A stretch of 21,395 nucleotides of DNA, taken from positions 1 through 21,395 of the forward strand of contig JAABSK010000021.1 in NCBI GenBank assembly GCA_011390435.1. The letters are read 5' to 3'. The translations under genes and the position numbers were made by a program. The notes beneath the pieces were generated by a model. The model searched no databases. It was given only the letters and a program-made list of their open reading frames with translations, and was not told the DNA's origin. Below are positions 1 through 7,445 of the stretch, in pieces (within the stretch, counting starts at the first letter, position 1; every line of letters starts with the position of its first letter). The stretch comes from Desulfobacteraceae bacterium (GTDB taxonomy: Bacteria; Desulfobacterota; Desulfobacteria; Desulfobacterales; Desulfobacteraceae).

Positions 1-453
1 CATGTCAGGATGGGTCAGAAACGCCGCCTTTTTTTCACGTGCCAGCCCGGCAAAAGAAACCGGCATGTTCTGGCGGCTGTGCAGACTGATAATCCGGGCA
101 TCCTGCCAGGGTTCCCTGATGGCAGCAAACGCGGCAGATATGGAAGAAATATTGGAATGAATCCTGAGCTGGGATTTATCAAAATACCGTGTCAGGGTGG
201 AGCCAATACCATAAAACAGCGGATCACCAGAGGCCAGGACCACAACCTTACGATCTGCCATCCGGGACCTGATCTCAGCGATGGTCTGCCGGATGTCGCG
301 GGTGATCAAAAGGGTTTCCATTTTTGGCTGCGCCAGAAGCGCGATGTGGCGCCGGCCGCCCACCAGCACATCACAGTCGTTTATAATGGAAAGATGACGG
401 GCCGTCAGATCGCTGATGCCCTGGCCGATGCCGATAACATTGATAGGATTCAT
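1..453 (-). CDS. cbiE: Cobalt-precorrin-7 / precorrin-6Y C5-methyltransferase (CbiE), 5' part
   Basis: CbiE is a SAM-dependent methyltransferase acting on the corrin macrocycle late in ring synthesis, in the cytoplasm. The N-terminus has the VIGIGQG glycine-rich loop (residues 6-12), followed by LVGGRRH and then ASGDPLFYGIG at about residues 74-84, which is the family's SAM-binding signature. Only 151 codons are present, because the gene continues past the left edge. Many relatives are CbiE-CbiT fusions (CobL), and the visible part cannot say whether this one is. The ATG lies one base after the stop of the upstream membrane-protein gene, so it belongs to the B12-riboswitch operon. The family call is firm; single-domain versus fused remains open. 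Confidence 0.93.
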   Translation of the reverse strand, partial: MNPINVIGIGQGISDLTARHLSIINDCDVLVGGRRHIALLAQPKMETLLITRDIRQTIAEIRSRMADRKVVVLASGDPLFYGIGSTLTRYFDKSQLRIHSNISSISAAFAAIREPWQDARIISLHSRQNMPVSFAGLAREKKAAFLTHPDM

Positions 454-454
454 C

Positions 455-1519
455 TCAGGCCACCATATAATAAAGGATTCCCACCAGCAAGATGCTCACC
501 ACCCGGAACAGTTGACCGGACAGCAGCAGCTGAAGGCCCATTTTTGGAGAAAAAATACCCATATACCGGGGCAGCTGATGCCGCAACGCCCGGATGGGAA
601 AAGCCAGAACATTACCCAGAAGCAATGCCATCACCGTCTGCTTTGTGGTGAGGATACCTGCCTCCATCAAGGCTCCGGCTGCTGCAAACCCTGACGTAAA
701 TTCAGCAGCAAAACTCAAAATCACCACAGACAATGATTCCACCGGCATGATAGACAATGTGACCGTTCTGGCAAGGGACTGGTTCAGATCATTAAAAACA
801 CCAAAAACATTGAGTAAAAACACCAGGGTATAAATGGGCAGAACCCAGACAAAAATATGAAGAATCCGCATGGGCAATTTTGTTTTAACCGCATCGATCA
901 CCCGGGAAAAATCTGAAGTCCAACCGAGCCCTGATGGCCTGGCTGCCTGAAAAGTGCCGGCTTTGCCATCCGGCAGCGTCAGAAAAATCCGGCCGAATAC
1001 AAGAAAACAGACCGTTCTGATCAGAGTGGCCAGAAACGTCAGGGCAAAATACAAAGCCCCGGCAGGCCCGGTCAGCGGAAGCACAATAAAAAAAGTGGTG
1101 GGCAGATGCAGAAAATAGGCGGGAAACTGATTGACATAGTTGGTTAAAAATAATTGCATCTTCGTAATTTTCTGATCTTCATAAAAATCCAGGAGCATGG
1201 CATTGGCCGTTGCACCGGAAATAAACGCGCTGGTAAACGCGGCACCGCACCGCTGACCCAGGCGGGAAAAAGCAAAAAAAGGACGGGCAACAACTGCCAT
1301 CTGCCGGGTCCATCCCAGGGTTTCGATCACCTGGCCGGCCAGAAGACCAATAAAAATCAACAACAGCAGCCGCACCAGAGGGATTCCCAGCTTCTGGACA
1401 ACCGCATGCAAAGACAGGCTGTCATGCAGGGCAATACCGGCACCCAGACAAATCAGAGAAAAAACCAGCGACAGACCCAGGTTTTGATAAGGAATCTTCT
1501 TTTTTCCGGTCGGTTTCAT
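455..1519 (-). CDS. Gate-domain (nucleoside recognition) integral membrane protein in cobalamin operon
   Basis: This 354-residue protein is very hydrophobic, with roughly eight to ten likely membrane segments. It resembles the Gate/nucleoside-recognition family (the fold shared with the FeoB membrane domain and nucleoside transporters). Two similar halves are suggested by polar-glycine stretches, GATANAMLLDFYEDQKI near residue 105 and FTSGFAAAGALMEAGIL near residue 270. The first half starts after about 40 residues and a cytoplasmic linker lies near residues 180-210. The ATG overlaps the cbiL stop as ATGA, and the stop is one base before cbiE, so translation is probably coupled to both corrin methyltransferases. 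The substrate is unknown. The context suggests movement of cobalt, a corrin precursor or a nucleotide-loop precursor, but this is inference only. The family assignment is moderately sure. Confidence 0.8.
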   Translation of the reverse strand: MKPTGKKKIPYQNLGLSLVFSLICLGAGIALHDSLSLHAVVQKLGIPLVRLLLLIFIGLLAGQVIETLGWTRQMAVVARPFFAFSRLGQRCGAAFTSAFISGATANAMLLDFYEDQKITKMQLFLTNYVNQFPAYFLHLPTTFFIVLPLTGPAGALYFALTFLATLIRTVCFLVFGRIFLTLPDGKAGTFQAARPSGLGWTSDFSRVIDAVKTKLPMRILHIFVWVLPIYTLVFLLNVFGVFNDLNQSLARTVTLSIMPVESLSVVILSFAAEFTSGFAAAGALMEAGILTTKQTVMALLLGNVLAFPIRALRHQLPRYMGIFSPKMGLQLLLSGQLFRVVSILLVGILYYMVA

Positions 1520-2220
1520 TTTGACGCCAGTATCAGTGTCCAGTAGTCTGGATCCCTTTTTTCAAGCTGGTCCAGGTTCTCAATGATCTCCTCATGCTCC
1601 CGGCCGCACTTGGTGATGGCAACGCTTTTCCGGCTGTGTCCGGTTTCCTTCAATGCCTGGTGAATATCTGTGATATTCTTGTAGGCCTTGACAATCGCGA
1701 TATTTTCCACATTCCCCAGATGCCGGATTTGATCGCCGCCATAGGCACCGGACGTAACCAGCAAGGATTGTTCCCCTTCGACCAGAATCCGGTTCAACCG
1801 TGCGGAGGCTGCGTGAAAAGAGGTGATGCCGGGAATGGTTTCAATGCGGGCCTCGGGCATGATACACGTCATTTTTTTTAAAATATACCCAAAAGTGGAA
1901 TAGGTCGTGGGATCCCCCAGAGTCAGAAATACCGCATCCTTCCCCTGTTTGAGGGCCTGGGCAATCTGGGTGGCATTGTCCAGCCAAGCGGTTTCTGTCT
2001 GCGTTTCATCCTTGGTCATTGGAAATGGCAGGCGGACAATGGGCACCTCCGGTGAAATATACGGCCCTGCAATATCAACGGCAAGGCTGTAGGTGTTTTT
2101 GGTCGAGGATGCCGTAAAAATGATATCCGCCGCTTTAATAACCCTGAGGGCTTTTACCGTGATCAATTCAGGGTCTCCCGGACCGACCCCCACCCCGAAT
2201 AGTTTTCCATGGTTGTTCAT
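1516..2220 (-). CDS. cbiL: Precorrin-2 / cobalt-factor II C20-methyltransferase
   Basis: CbiL (CobI in the aerobic nomenclature) adds the C20 methyl group to (cobalt-)precorrin-2 using SAM, the first ring methylation specific to cobalamin. The 234-residue length is normal for the family. The tetrapyrrole-methylase signatures are GVGVGPGDPELIT at residues 9-21, a LTLGDPTTYSTF segment near residue 100, and a PGITSFHAASARLN segment in the second half. The ATG at 2220 overlaps the stop of the upstream binding-protein gene as ATGA and has an AAGGAA ribosome site six bases upstream. The stop overlaps the next gene's ATG. Because the neighbours are cbi genes in an anaerobe, the cobalt-containing substrate is more likely, but the sequence alone does not separate CbiL from CobI. 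Confidence 0.94.
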   Translation of the reverse strand: MNNHGKLFGVGVGPGDPELITVKALRVIKAADIIFTASSTKNTYSLAVDIAGPYISPEVPIVRLPFPMTKDETQTETAWLDNATQIAQALKQGKDAVFLTLGDPTTYSTFGYILKKMTCIMPEARIETIPGITSFHAASARLNRILVEGEQSLLVTSGAYGGDQIRHLGNVENIAIVKAYKNITDIHQALKETGHSRKSVAITKCGREHEEIIENLDQLEKRDPDYWTLILASK

Positions 2221-3191
2221 TGTAATTCCTTTTCAATCCATTCTTGAGTGAAAATATCCGGATAGAGAAAATGTCCGATCTGAAGAATGCCCTCGTACAA
2301 ACGGGGCACCGGACGGGAAATGATATTTTCATCAATCAGATACACCTGGTTCTGTTTAATGGCCCTGATAATTCCAAAGCCGGGTTCATTTTTAATCTGT
2401 TCCACACTGACAGCGTTCATGGCCCCGACCTGGGCAATAAACACATCGATCTGGTTTGCCTTGGCAAGGATCTGTTCTTTTCCATAGACAGCAATATTGG
2501 TATTTCTGGAAGCGGCTGCATCAGGGGCTGCATTGATACCCCCTGCGGTTTCAAGGGCAAAAACAGGCATGGCCCCTGGGGTAAATGTTTTCATCCGGGA
2601 ATGTATCGCCTCCAGATATACGGTTTTTTTCTGGGGGATCTGCCGGGTAAGCGCCTTGACGGTTTCAACGTTTTTCCGGAATCTTTCGACCATCTCACGG
2701 GCCTGGTCCTGACGGCCGGTCAGAGTGCCGAGCTGTATCCAGTACGCATACATCTCGTCGATATTTGACGGCTGAAGCGACACCACGGTAATTCCGCTTT
2801 TTTCAAGCCGCTGCATCAGTTTTGGATATCCATTGTCGATCATGGGACGAACCAACACCAGGTCGGGCTTGACAGCCAGAAATTTTTCCGGATCATCATG
2901 GTAGGAAAAAGACTGTTTTTCAAGCGCCTGAACAGGTTCCCGGTCATTGACAGACACGCCGATAATCTCATGATCCAGCCCCAGGTGAAACAGATTTTCC
3001 GTATGAGCTCCGTACAGAGAGATAATCCTGGAAAAAGGCTGTTCAATCTTGACCTGCCGATTTTTACAATCGATTATGGTCTCAGCTGCTCCGGTGGAAA
3101 AGCTGACCAGCAGTATCAAAAGGATCAATATGAGATTAAAGGGCTGGATAACACACCTGCCTTGCCTGGATATGGGGATTGAATTCCACAA
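2217..3191 (-). CDS. btuF: BtuF-like periplasmic corrinoid-binding protein of ABC importer
   Basis: This is a 324-residue cluster A-II (helical backbone, TroA/BtuF/FecB-like) solute-binding protein. Features include the N-terminal strand after the signal peptide with RIISLYGAHTENLFHLG, then IGVSVND, KPDLVLVRP, GITVVSLQPSNIDEMY, and C-terminal QNQVYLIDENIISRPVPRL. The hydrophobic signal core is at residues 18-32, with arginines before it, and cleavage is likely near STGAAE. There is no ATG until well inside the mature protein, so the start must be non-ATG. The open frame begins with TTG at 3191, inside the ATPase gene. A second TTG at 3128-3126 lies eight bases after the ATPase stop, and neither has a clear ribosome site. 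The riboswitch and cbi neighbours point to cobalamin or a corrinoid rather than a siderophore. Orthology to E. coli btuF is not claimed. Confidence 0.85.
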   Translation of the reverse strand: MWNSIPISRQGRCVIQPFNLILILLILLVSFSTGAAETIIDCKNRQVKIEQPFSRIISLYGAHTENLFHLGLDHEIIGVSVNDREPVQALEKQSFSYHDDPEKFLAVKPDLVLVRPMIDNGYPKLMQRLEKSGITVVSLQPSNIDEMYAYWIQLGTLTGRQDQAREMVERFRKNVETVKALTRQIPQKKTVYLEAIHSRMKTFTPGAMPVFALETAGGINAAPDAAASRNTNIAVYGKEQILAKANQIDVFIAQVGAMNAVSVEQIKNEPGFGIIRAIKQNQVYLIDENIISRPVPRLYEGILQIGHFLYPDIFTQEWIEKELQ

Positions 3192-3912
3192 TGGCGGATA
3201 CCCCGAACACCGACTGGATCATCTGCGGAGTCATCACTGTGTCTGGCGGGCCAAATGCCTGAATTTTTCCATCCCTTAACATGACAATGCCGTCTGACCA
3301 GGCAGCAGCAAGGTTCAGGTCGTGAAACACACTGATCACCATTTTGCCCTGCTCTTTGACAGCTGTTTTCACCATGGCCAGCATCTGAAGGGTGTGGCGG
3401 ATGTCCATATTGGAAAAGGCCTCGTCCAGCAGCAACACAGGGGTGTCCTGGCACAGTGCCCTGGCAAAGACGCAGCGCTGGCGCTCCCCACCGGACAATT
3501 CATTGATCCTGCGGTTTTCAAGGTGGGAAATCCGGCATTGATCCATGACGTGCCGGATCATATCATAATCTTTCCGGGAAGGTTGAGAAAACCTGGGAAT
3601 ATGGGGATGGCGCCCCATCATCAGCACCTGACTGACACGAAAGGGAAACTCAATGGCATGATCCTGAGACACCAGGGCCATGATCCGTGCAATGTCCAGC
3701 TTTGAAAGGGCTGAAAGAAGCGTGCCGTCGATGGATACCGCTCCTGTATCCGGGGCGAAATACCCGGATATCAAATCCAGCAGCGTGGTCTTTCCACTGC
3801 CGTTGGGGCCGACCAGCGAATAGAACCGGCCGGATGAAAAATCAGCAGAGAGGTCCTGGATCACCTGCTCGGTTTCATAGGCATACGATATGTTTTTTAA
3901 CTGAATCTTCAC
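3136..3912 (-). CDS. btuD: BtuD/FecE-type ABC importer ATP-binding protein
   Basis: This cytoplasmic ATPase powers the corrinoid importer together with the adjacent permease and binding protein. It is 258 residues, a normal length. All catalytic motifs are intact: Walker A GPNGSGKT (35-42), Q-loop Gln82, signature LSGGE (138-142), Walker B VLLLDE (158-163) and switch His196. The start is GTG at 3912, preceded by AGGTGG seven bases upstream. The upstream permease gene ends 11 bases earlier, so the two are co-transcribed. The 3' end overlaps the annotated beginning of the binding-protein gene by about 56 bases if the TTG at 3191 is used. Iron-siderophore importers have the same architecture; the B12 riboswitch makes corrinoid transport the better call. 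Confidence 0.9.
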   Translation of the reverse strand: MKIQLKNISYAYETEQVIQDLSADFSSGRFYSLVGPNGSGKTTLLDLISGYFAPDTGAVSIDGTLLSALSKLDIARIMALVSQDHAIEFPFRVSQVLMMGRHPHIPRFSQPSRKDYDMIRHVMDQCRISHLENRRINELSGGERQRCVFARALCQDTPVLLLDEAFSNMDIRHTLQMLAMVKTAVKEQGKMVISVFHDLNLAAAWSDGIVMLRDGKIQAFGPPDTVMTPQMIQSVFGVSAIVEFNPHIQARQVCYPAL

Positions 3913-3923
3913 TGCCAGGCCAC

Positions 3924-4967
3924 CTATAATTTGCTCTTCTTGAAAATCCAGCAGAAAACCGGTCCGCCGATCAGGGCCGTGAGCACCCCAATGGGTATTT
4001 CATGGGGAAGCACTGCCCGGGTGATGGTGTCAGCGGTAAGCAAGAGTCCGCCGCCGGCCAGCATGGACAGCGGTATCAGGCTGCGGTTGTCAGGACCGGT
4101 GATAAACCGGACCATGTGCGGGACCAAAAGCCCGACAAATCCAATGATACCGGAAACCGAAACACAGGCCCCGGCCAGAAGCGAACCGGTGATCAGCAGA
4201 ACAAAGGTAATCTTTTTCTGGTCAACTCCCAGGCTGATGGCGGCTTTGCTCCCAAGAGAGATCAGGTTCAAATCCCGCGCAAAATACAATGCAATCACTG
4301 CTGAAAAAAATAAAAAAACCAGAACCACCAGAACATTGGCCCAGGTTTTTGATGCAAAGCTGCCCATGAGCCAGAAAATAATCACTGAAACCTGCTCGTT
4401 GGCAACAAATTTTAAAAAACTGATGCCGGCTGATAGAATCGCTGCAACAATAATGCCGGAAAGAATCAAATTATTGGAAGACAGCGCTGCAGAGGGATTT
4501 TTGGAAGAATAGGACAGAAAAATAACAATAAGCAGCGTAAGACAGGCACCGACAAAGGCAAACGCCGGGACAGAAACAAACGTGGCGCCCAGGTTCAGCA
4601 GGATGGCAATGCTGGCGCCAAATGCAGCGCCGGCTGAAACGCCCAAGGTGTAGGGATCTGCCAGGGGATTGAGCAAAATACCCTGAAACAGCACCCCGGA
4701 CAACGCAAGTCCCCCTCCCACAATCGCACAGGTCAGAATCCGTGGAAGGCGAACATCCAGAATAATGGTTGTAAATGTTGGATCAACCCCCTGGATCAGC
4801 TGTTCATGACCGGACATCCTGCCGGCCAGAATACGGAGAATGTCTGCCGTGGGAATGTGCAGATATCCCATGGAAAGCGACACCAGAATGACTGATGCGA
4901 GAAAAAGGGAGAAAAAGACCACCAGAAATCCTGTTCTCCCTTTTGATATGGCAGCCGGTATACTCAA
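3924..4967 (-). CDS. btuC: BtuC/FecCD-type ABC importer permease
   Basis: This inner-membrane permease of the corrinoid importer is about 347 residues with roughly ten membrane segments. Family hallmarks are RLPRIL near residue 73, NPLADPYTLGVSAGAAFGA (about 100-118), the GFVGLLVPHMVR coupling loop (about 270) and EIPIGVLTALIGGPVFCW near the C-terminus. The open frame could begin at GTG 4973, but that codon is part of the AGGAGG ribosome site. The TTG at 4967 sits five bases after AGGAGG and is the better start. That ribosome site also overlaps the stop codon of a candidate 26-codon leader ORF. The gene is the first sizeable one behind the cobalamin riboswitch and terminator, so its expression should fall when cobalamin is plentiful. 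Confidence 0.9.
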   Translation of the reverse strand: MSIPAAISKGRTGFLVVFFSLFLASVILVSLSMGYLHIPTADILRILAGRMSGHEQLIQGVDPTFTTIILDVRLPRILTCAIVGGGLALSGVLFQGILLNPLADPYTLGVSAGAAFGASIAILLNLGATFVSVPAFAFVGACLTLLIVIFLSYSSKNPSAALSSNNLILSGIIVAAILSAGISFLKFVANEQVSVIIFWLMGSFASKTWANVLVVLVFLFFSAVIALYFARDLNLISLGSKAAISLGVDQKKITFVLLITGSLLAGACVSVSGIIGFVGLLVPHMVRFITGPDNRSLIPLSMLAGGGLLLTADTITRAVLPHEIPIGVLTALIGGPVFCWIFKKSKL

Positions 4968-4976
4968 TGCCACCTC

Positions 4977-5057
4977 CTACAGGGCTGTTCCTGCAGCAAT
5001 TCTGAGGCGCTTGTCTGCCGTTTCCGGTCGCTGAGCAGCTACATCACAGTTTTTCAC
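4977..5057 (-). CDS. Candidate 26-codon leader ORF upstream of btuC
   Basis: Between the intrinsic terminator and btuC there is a short open frame starting at GTG (5057), with AGGAG six bases upstream (5064-5068). It encodes a polar, charged peptide that begins MKNCDVAAQRPE and ends IAAGTAL. Its TAG stop (4979-4977) is embedded in the AGGAGG ribosome site of btuC, so ribosomes finishing here could help or hinder btuC initiation. The peptide is not hydrophobic and has no obvious run of regulatory codons. I do not recognise it. A 26-codon open frame can occur by chance, so the ribosome site and stop placement are the main support. Confidence 0.3.
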   Translation of the reverse strand: MKNCDVAAQRPETADKRLRIAAGTAL

Positions 5058-5102
5058 ATTCACTCCTCATCAATGATGGGTTCAGCGGGAAAAGGCACCA
5101 AT

Positions 5103-5134
5103 AAAAAAACCCATGTCACAACTGCCGACATGGG
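5103..5134 (-). terminator. Intrinsic terminator of the cobalamin riboswitch expression platform
   Basis: On the minus strand, CCCATGTC (5134-5127) and GACATGGG (5117-5110) form a perfect 8-bp stem with a 9-base loop, followed directly by seven T (5109-5103). It lies about 70 bases beyond the B12 box and before btuC, the expected place for a ligand-controlled transcription terminator. An upstream GGAAC (5178-5174) could pair with GTTCC (5137-5133), which includes the first bases of the terminator stem, and might serve as a short antiterminator. The hairpin is clear; the antiterminator pairing is inference. Confidence 0.88.
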
Positions 5135-5194
5135 AACCGTTTTTTTCCGCATTCTTTTATTGATCTGCTTTTCGTTCCTCGCAAACAATAGACC

Positions 5195-5350
5195 AATCGC
5201 CCAGGCAGGTTTTCTGACTTCCGGATCACTTTACTGGTCACGCCTTCCCGATTAGGATATTCCAAGCAGTGGCTCTTGTGACGGTCATTCCCGGTTACAG
5301 CGGCGGGTCCGTTCCTGATTTTCACAGGATTCCCTTTTATCTGCACATAC
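5195..5350 (-). promoter_or_regulatory. Cobalamin (AdoCbl-type) riboswitch
   Basis: Read on the minus strand, this region has the conserved cobalamin-riboswitch segments in order: an AAAAGGGAATCC block, GTGAAAATCAGGAACGG, the ACCCGCCGCTGTAACCGGG core, GAGCCACTG, GGGAAGG, and finally the B12 box GAAGTCAGAAAACCTGCC (about 5221-5204). Spacing and order match the known family. It lies between a good promoter and an intrinsic terminator, all facing the corrinoid-uptake and corrin-synthesis operon. The expected effect is repression when cobalamin binds. Exact P1 boundaries are approximate. Confidence 0.95.
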
Positions 5351-5369
5351 AGCACCTGAACAATTTATT

Positions 5370-5398
5370 AGGGTAAACGGATCTGCCAGGACTGTCAA
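5370..5398 (-). promoter_or_regulatory. Sigma70-like promoter of the cobalamin operon
   Basis: On the minus strand a perfect -35 TTGACA (5398-5393) is followed after 17 bases by TACCCT (5375-5370). The latter keeps the three most conserved -10 positions (T, A and final T). Transcription would start near 5363, just before the riboswitch. The position and spacing support the call; the -10 is imperfect. Confidence 0.6.
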
Positions 5399-5437
5399 GC
5401 AAAAAAAGACTACAAAAACAAGCTGTTCAGATAGCAG

Positions 5438-5466
5438 TTGCCTTTTAAGCCATGGCGCAGTATTCT
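5438..5466 (+). promoter_or_regulatory. Candidate promoter of the DEAD-box helicase operon
   Basis: TTGCCT (5438-5443) and TATTCT (5461-5466) are separated by 17 bases, each matching four of six sigma70 consensus positions. The predicted start near 5473 would give a leader of about 25 bases before the helicase ATG. It faces away from the riboswitch promoter, and the two lie about 40 bases apart. This is a moderate match only. Confidence 0.4.
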
Positions 5467-5497
5467 AATAGTTTTAAAACTGCAGGAACTGTTGCCC

Positions 5498-6736
5498 ATG
5501 AAATTTGACCAGTACCATATCTCTTCGGCCATAAAGAAAAATCTGGAAATTCTGGGATTTAAACGCCCCACAGATATCCAGTATAAGGCAATTCCTTCCA
5601 TCATGAAAGGCGAAGATGTCCTGGCCATTGCCCAGACCGGAACCGGCAAGACCGCTGCATTTGCCATCCCGGTCATTGACAGCATCCATCGAATGAAACG
5701 CTCCCGCAGATCCGATGGCATCAAATGCATTGTCATGGTTCCAACCCGGGAGCTGGCCGCCCAGATCGGCAGCGTTTTTGATGAATTATCACGGCACACA
5801 AAGGTCACCGCCTTTGCCCTGTTCGGCGGGGTCGAGCAGGACCCTCAGGTCCGGAAGCTGGCAAAGGGGATTGATATTCTGATTGCCACGCCCGGACGTA
5901 TGTTTGATTTGATCAGCCAGGGTGCCATCAGCCTGAATCAGATCGCCACTCTGATTCTGGACGAGGCAGACCAGATGCTGGATCTGGGATTTATCAATGA
6001 TATAGAGGCCATCAAAAAAAAGCTGGTAAAAAAACACCAGACCCTGTTTTTTTCAGCCACCATCAACCGGGAGATCAAAAAGCTGGCATTCTCCCAGGTT
6101 AAATCCTCTGCCATCCGGATACAGATTTCACCGGAAGACCCCGTGTCCAAAAATGTTTCCCATTTTGTCATGTTTGTTGAAATGGATGATAAACGCTTTT
6201 TTCTGCGGCGGTTTATTTTAGATCATCCAGATGATAAAATCATTGTCTTTGTCCGGACACGGGTTCGAGCCGAACGGGTGGCAAAAGCCCTGGAACGCTC
6301 GCAGATCAGCGCACTGACCCTCCACGGTGAAAAAGACCAGGCCCTTCGTTCACAAGTGCTTGAAGATTTCAAACAGGGCCGAACACAGATTCTGATTGCC
6401 ACGGATGTCAGTGCGCGTGGCATTGACATTCCAGATATCAGCTACGTCATTAACTATGATCTGCCGGAAAAAAAAGAAAACTATGTCCACCGGGTGGGTC
6501 GCACCGGCCGCGGGATGAAAAAAGGCAGTGCTGTCTCTTTTTGCAGCACCGAGGAAAAGCCCCGCCTGGCAGATATCCAGGCCTTTTTAAACAAACCGGT
6601 TGAGACCATCTCCATCAGCCGGAAAGATCATGCCTTTGTTCTTTCGACCTCCAGAGGAGAAGAAAGCATCCAGGAGATGATCCGGGAACAGGACGCCTGG
6701 GAAAAAAAACGAAAAAAGAAAGGGAAGAAAGCATAA
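5498..6736 (+). CDS. rhlE: RhlE-like DEAD-box ATP-dependent RNA helicase
   Basis: This cytoplasmic RNA helicase is likely involved in ribosome assembly or RNA turnover. All core motifs are present: the Q motif FKRPTDIQ (residues about 21-28), motif I AQTGTGKT (45-52), PTREL, TPGR, motif II DEAD (155-158), motif III SAT (186-188), ARGIDIP and motif VI HRVGRTGR (about 331-338). The C-terminus is a short lysine-rich tail of the RhlE type, and the total is 412 residues. I chose the ATG at 5498 because the family starts near its MKFDQYHIS sequence; the frame remains open upstream to a TTG at 5438. The ribosome site is weak. An ABC importer gene starts 16 bases downstream, so they may be co-transcribed. 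The symbol reflects subfamily resemblance, not proven orthology. Confidence 0.92.
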   Translation: MKFDQYHISSAIKKNLEILGFKRPTDIQYKAIPSIMKGEDVLAIAQTGTGKTAAFAIPVIDSIHRMKRSRRSDGIKCIVMVPTRELAAQIGSVFDELSRHTKVTAFALFGGVEQDPQVRKLAKGIDILIATPGRMFDLISQGAISLNQIATLILDEADQMLDLGFINDIEAIKKKLVKKHQTLFFSATINREIKKLAFSQVKSSAIRIQISPEDPVSKNVSHFVMFVEMDDKRFFLRRFILDHPDDKIIVFVRTRVRAERVAKALERSQISALTLHGEKDQALRSQVLEDFKQGRTQILIATDVSARGIDIPDISYVINYDLPEKKENYVHRVGRTGRGMKKGSAVSFCSTEEKPRLADIQAFLNKPVETISISRKDHAFVLSTSRGEESIQEMIREQDAWEKKRKKKGKKA

Positions 6737-6752
6737 CCCGTTTGGAGCCCCG

Positions 6753-7445
6753 ATGCAGCTTGACTGTCAGAACCTGAACTTCACCTATCCAGGCAGCAAA
6801 ACTGTCGTGATAAAGGATTTGTCCTTTTCAATGAAACATCCGGGATTCAATGCCGTGTTCGGGCCGTCCGGAGTGGGAAAAACATCCCTTGCAAAAATCC
6901 TTGCCGGAATGATCACAGCGGTTGACGGGGATCTGACCTTCAAGCAGATTGACACCATCCTGTATTCATATAACCGTGAGCGCCTTCCAGGATGGTCCAG
7001 CACGGGAAAACACCTGGACCGGGTCATCCCGCCGGAAAAACAGGCACTGAAAGAGCAGCTGGTGGAAATTTTCGAACTGGCCGATGTTCTGGACTCACGG
7101 TTTTCAAAACTGTCCATGGGCCAGCAGAACCGGATTAATCTGGTTCGATATCTCCTGCAGGATTTTGATTTGTTGATCATGGATGAAAGCCTGGCCAACG
7201 TTGATGAAAAACTCAGAGAAAAAATCCTTTTGGCCATCAAAACACTGTTCCGCGACAAAATGTTTTTGTATATCTCCCATAACCTGATGGAAGTTTCAAC
7301 CTTCTGCAAACAGATTCTGGTATTTGCAAAAGCATCGGAAAAAAAATCCTGTTGCATGGTGACCGGACAAAACCGAATGCAGAACAGTCATCTGGACAGA
7401 AAAAAACTGGATGCCACCTTACTGGAGATTATGAATGCTTTTTAG
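6753..7445 (+). CDS. Divergent TauB/SsuB/ThiZ-like ABC transporter ATP-binding protein
   Basis: This 230-residue ATPase serves the importer encoded with the next two genes. Walker A GPSGVGKT is at 37-44, Walker B LLIMDE at 140-145 and switch His176 in YISHN. The signature is LSMGQ (120-124) instead of LSGGQ, and the Q-loop glutamine is replaced by Asn74. The following RERLPGW corresponds to the usual EPRLLPW of nitrate/sulfonate/pyrimidine importers. The C-terminal part after residue 185 is not family-typical. The ATG at 6753 follows TGGAG by five bases. The 3' end overlaps the permease gene by 11 bases. The catalytic residues suggest it is still active. The substrate cannot be told from this subunit. 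Confidence 0.86.
   Translation: MQLDCQNLNFTYPGSKTVVIKDLSFSMKHPGFNAVFGPSGVGKTSLAKILAGMITAVDGDLTFKQIDTILYSYNRERLPGWSSTGKHLDRVIPPEKQALKEQLVEIFELADVLDSRFSKLSMGQQNRINLVRYLLQDFDLLIMDESLANVDEKLREKILLAIKTLFRDKMFLYISHNLMEVSTFCKQILVFAKASEKKSCCMVTGQNRMQNSHLDRKKLDATLLEIMNAF

Noticed and set aside
10..651. 213-residue plus-strand open frame across cbiE and the Gate-protein 3' end
   Set aside because: It is the reverse-strand shadow of two recognisable minus-strand genes. The translated sequence has no domain signature and is compositionally odd.
3125..3454. 109-residue minus-strand frame in the ATPase gene
   Set aside because: It is an alternative frame of the BtuD-type gene, which has all ATPase motifs in its own frame.
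3931..4512. 193-residue plus-strand open frame
   Set aside because: It lies opposite the well-supported BtuC-type permease and shows a composition typical of antisense frames, with no recognisable motif.
5116..5355. 79-residue minus-strand frame through the riboswitch
   Set aside because: The sequence is explained by the conserved riboswitch RNA; the peptide has no family features.
5438..5497. 20-residue N-terminal extension of the DEAD-box helicase from TTG 5438
   Set aside because: The family starts at the MKFDQYHIS position. The extension overlaps the likely promoter and has no ribosome site.
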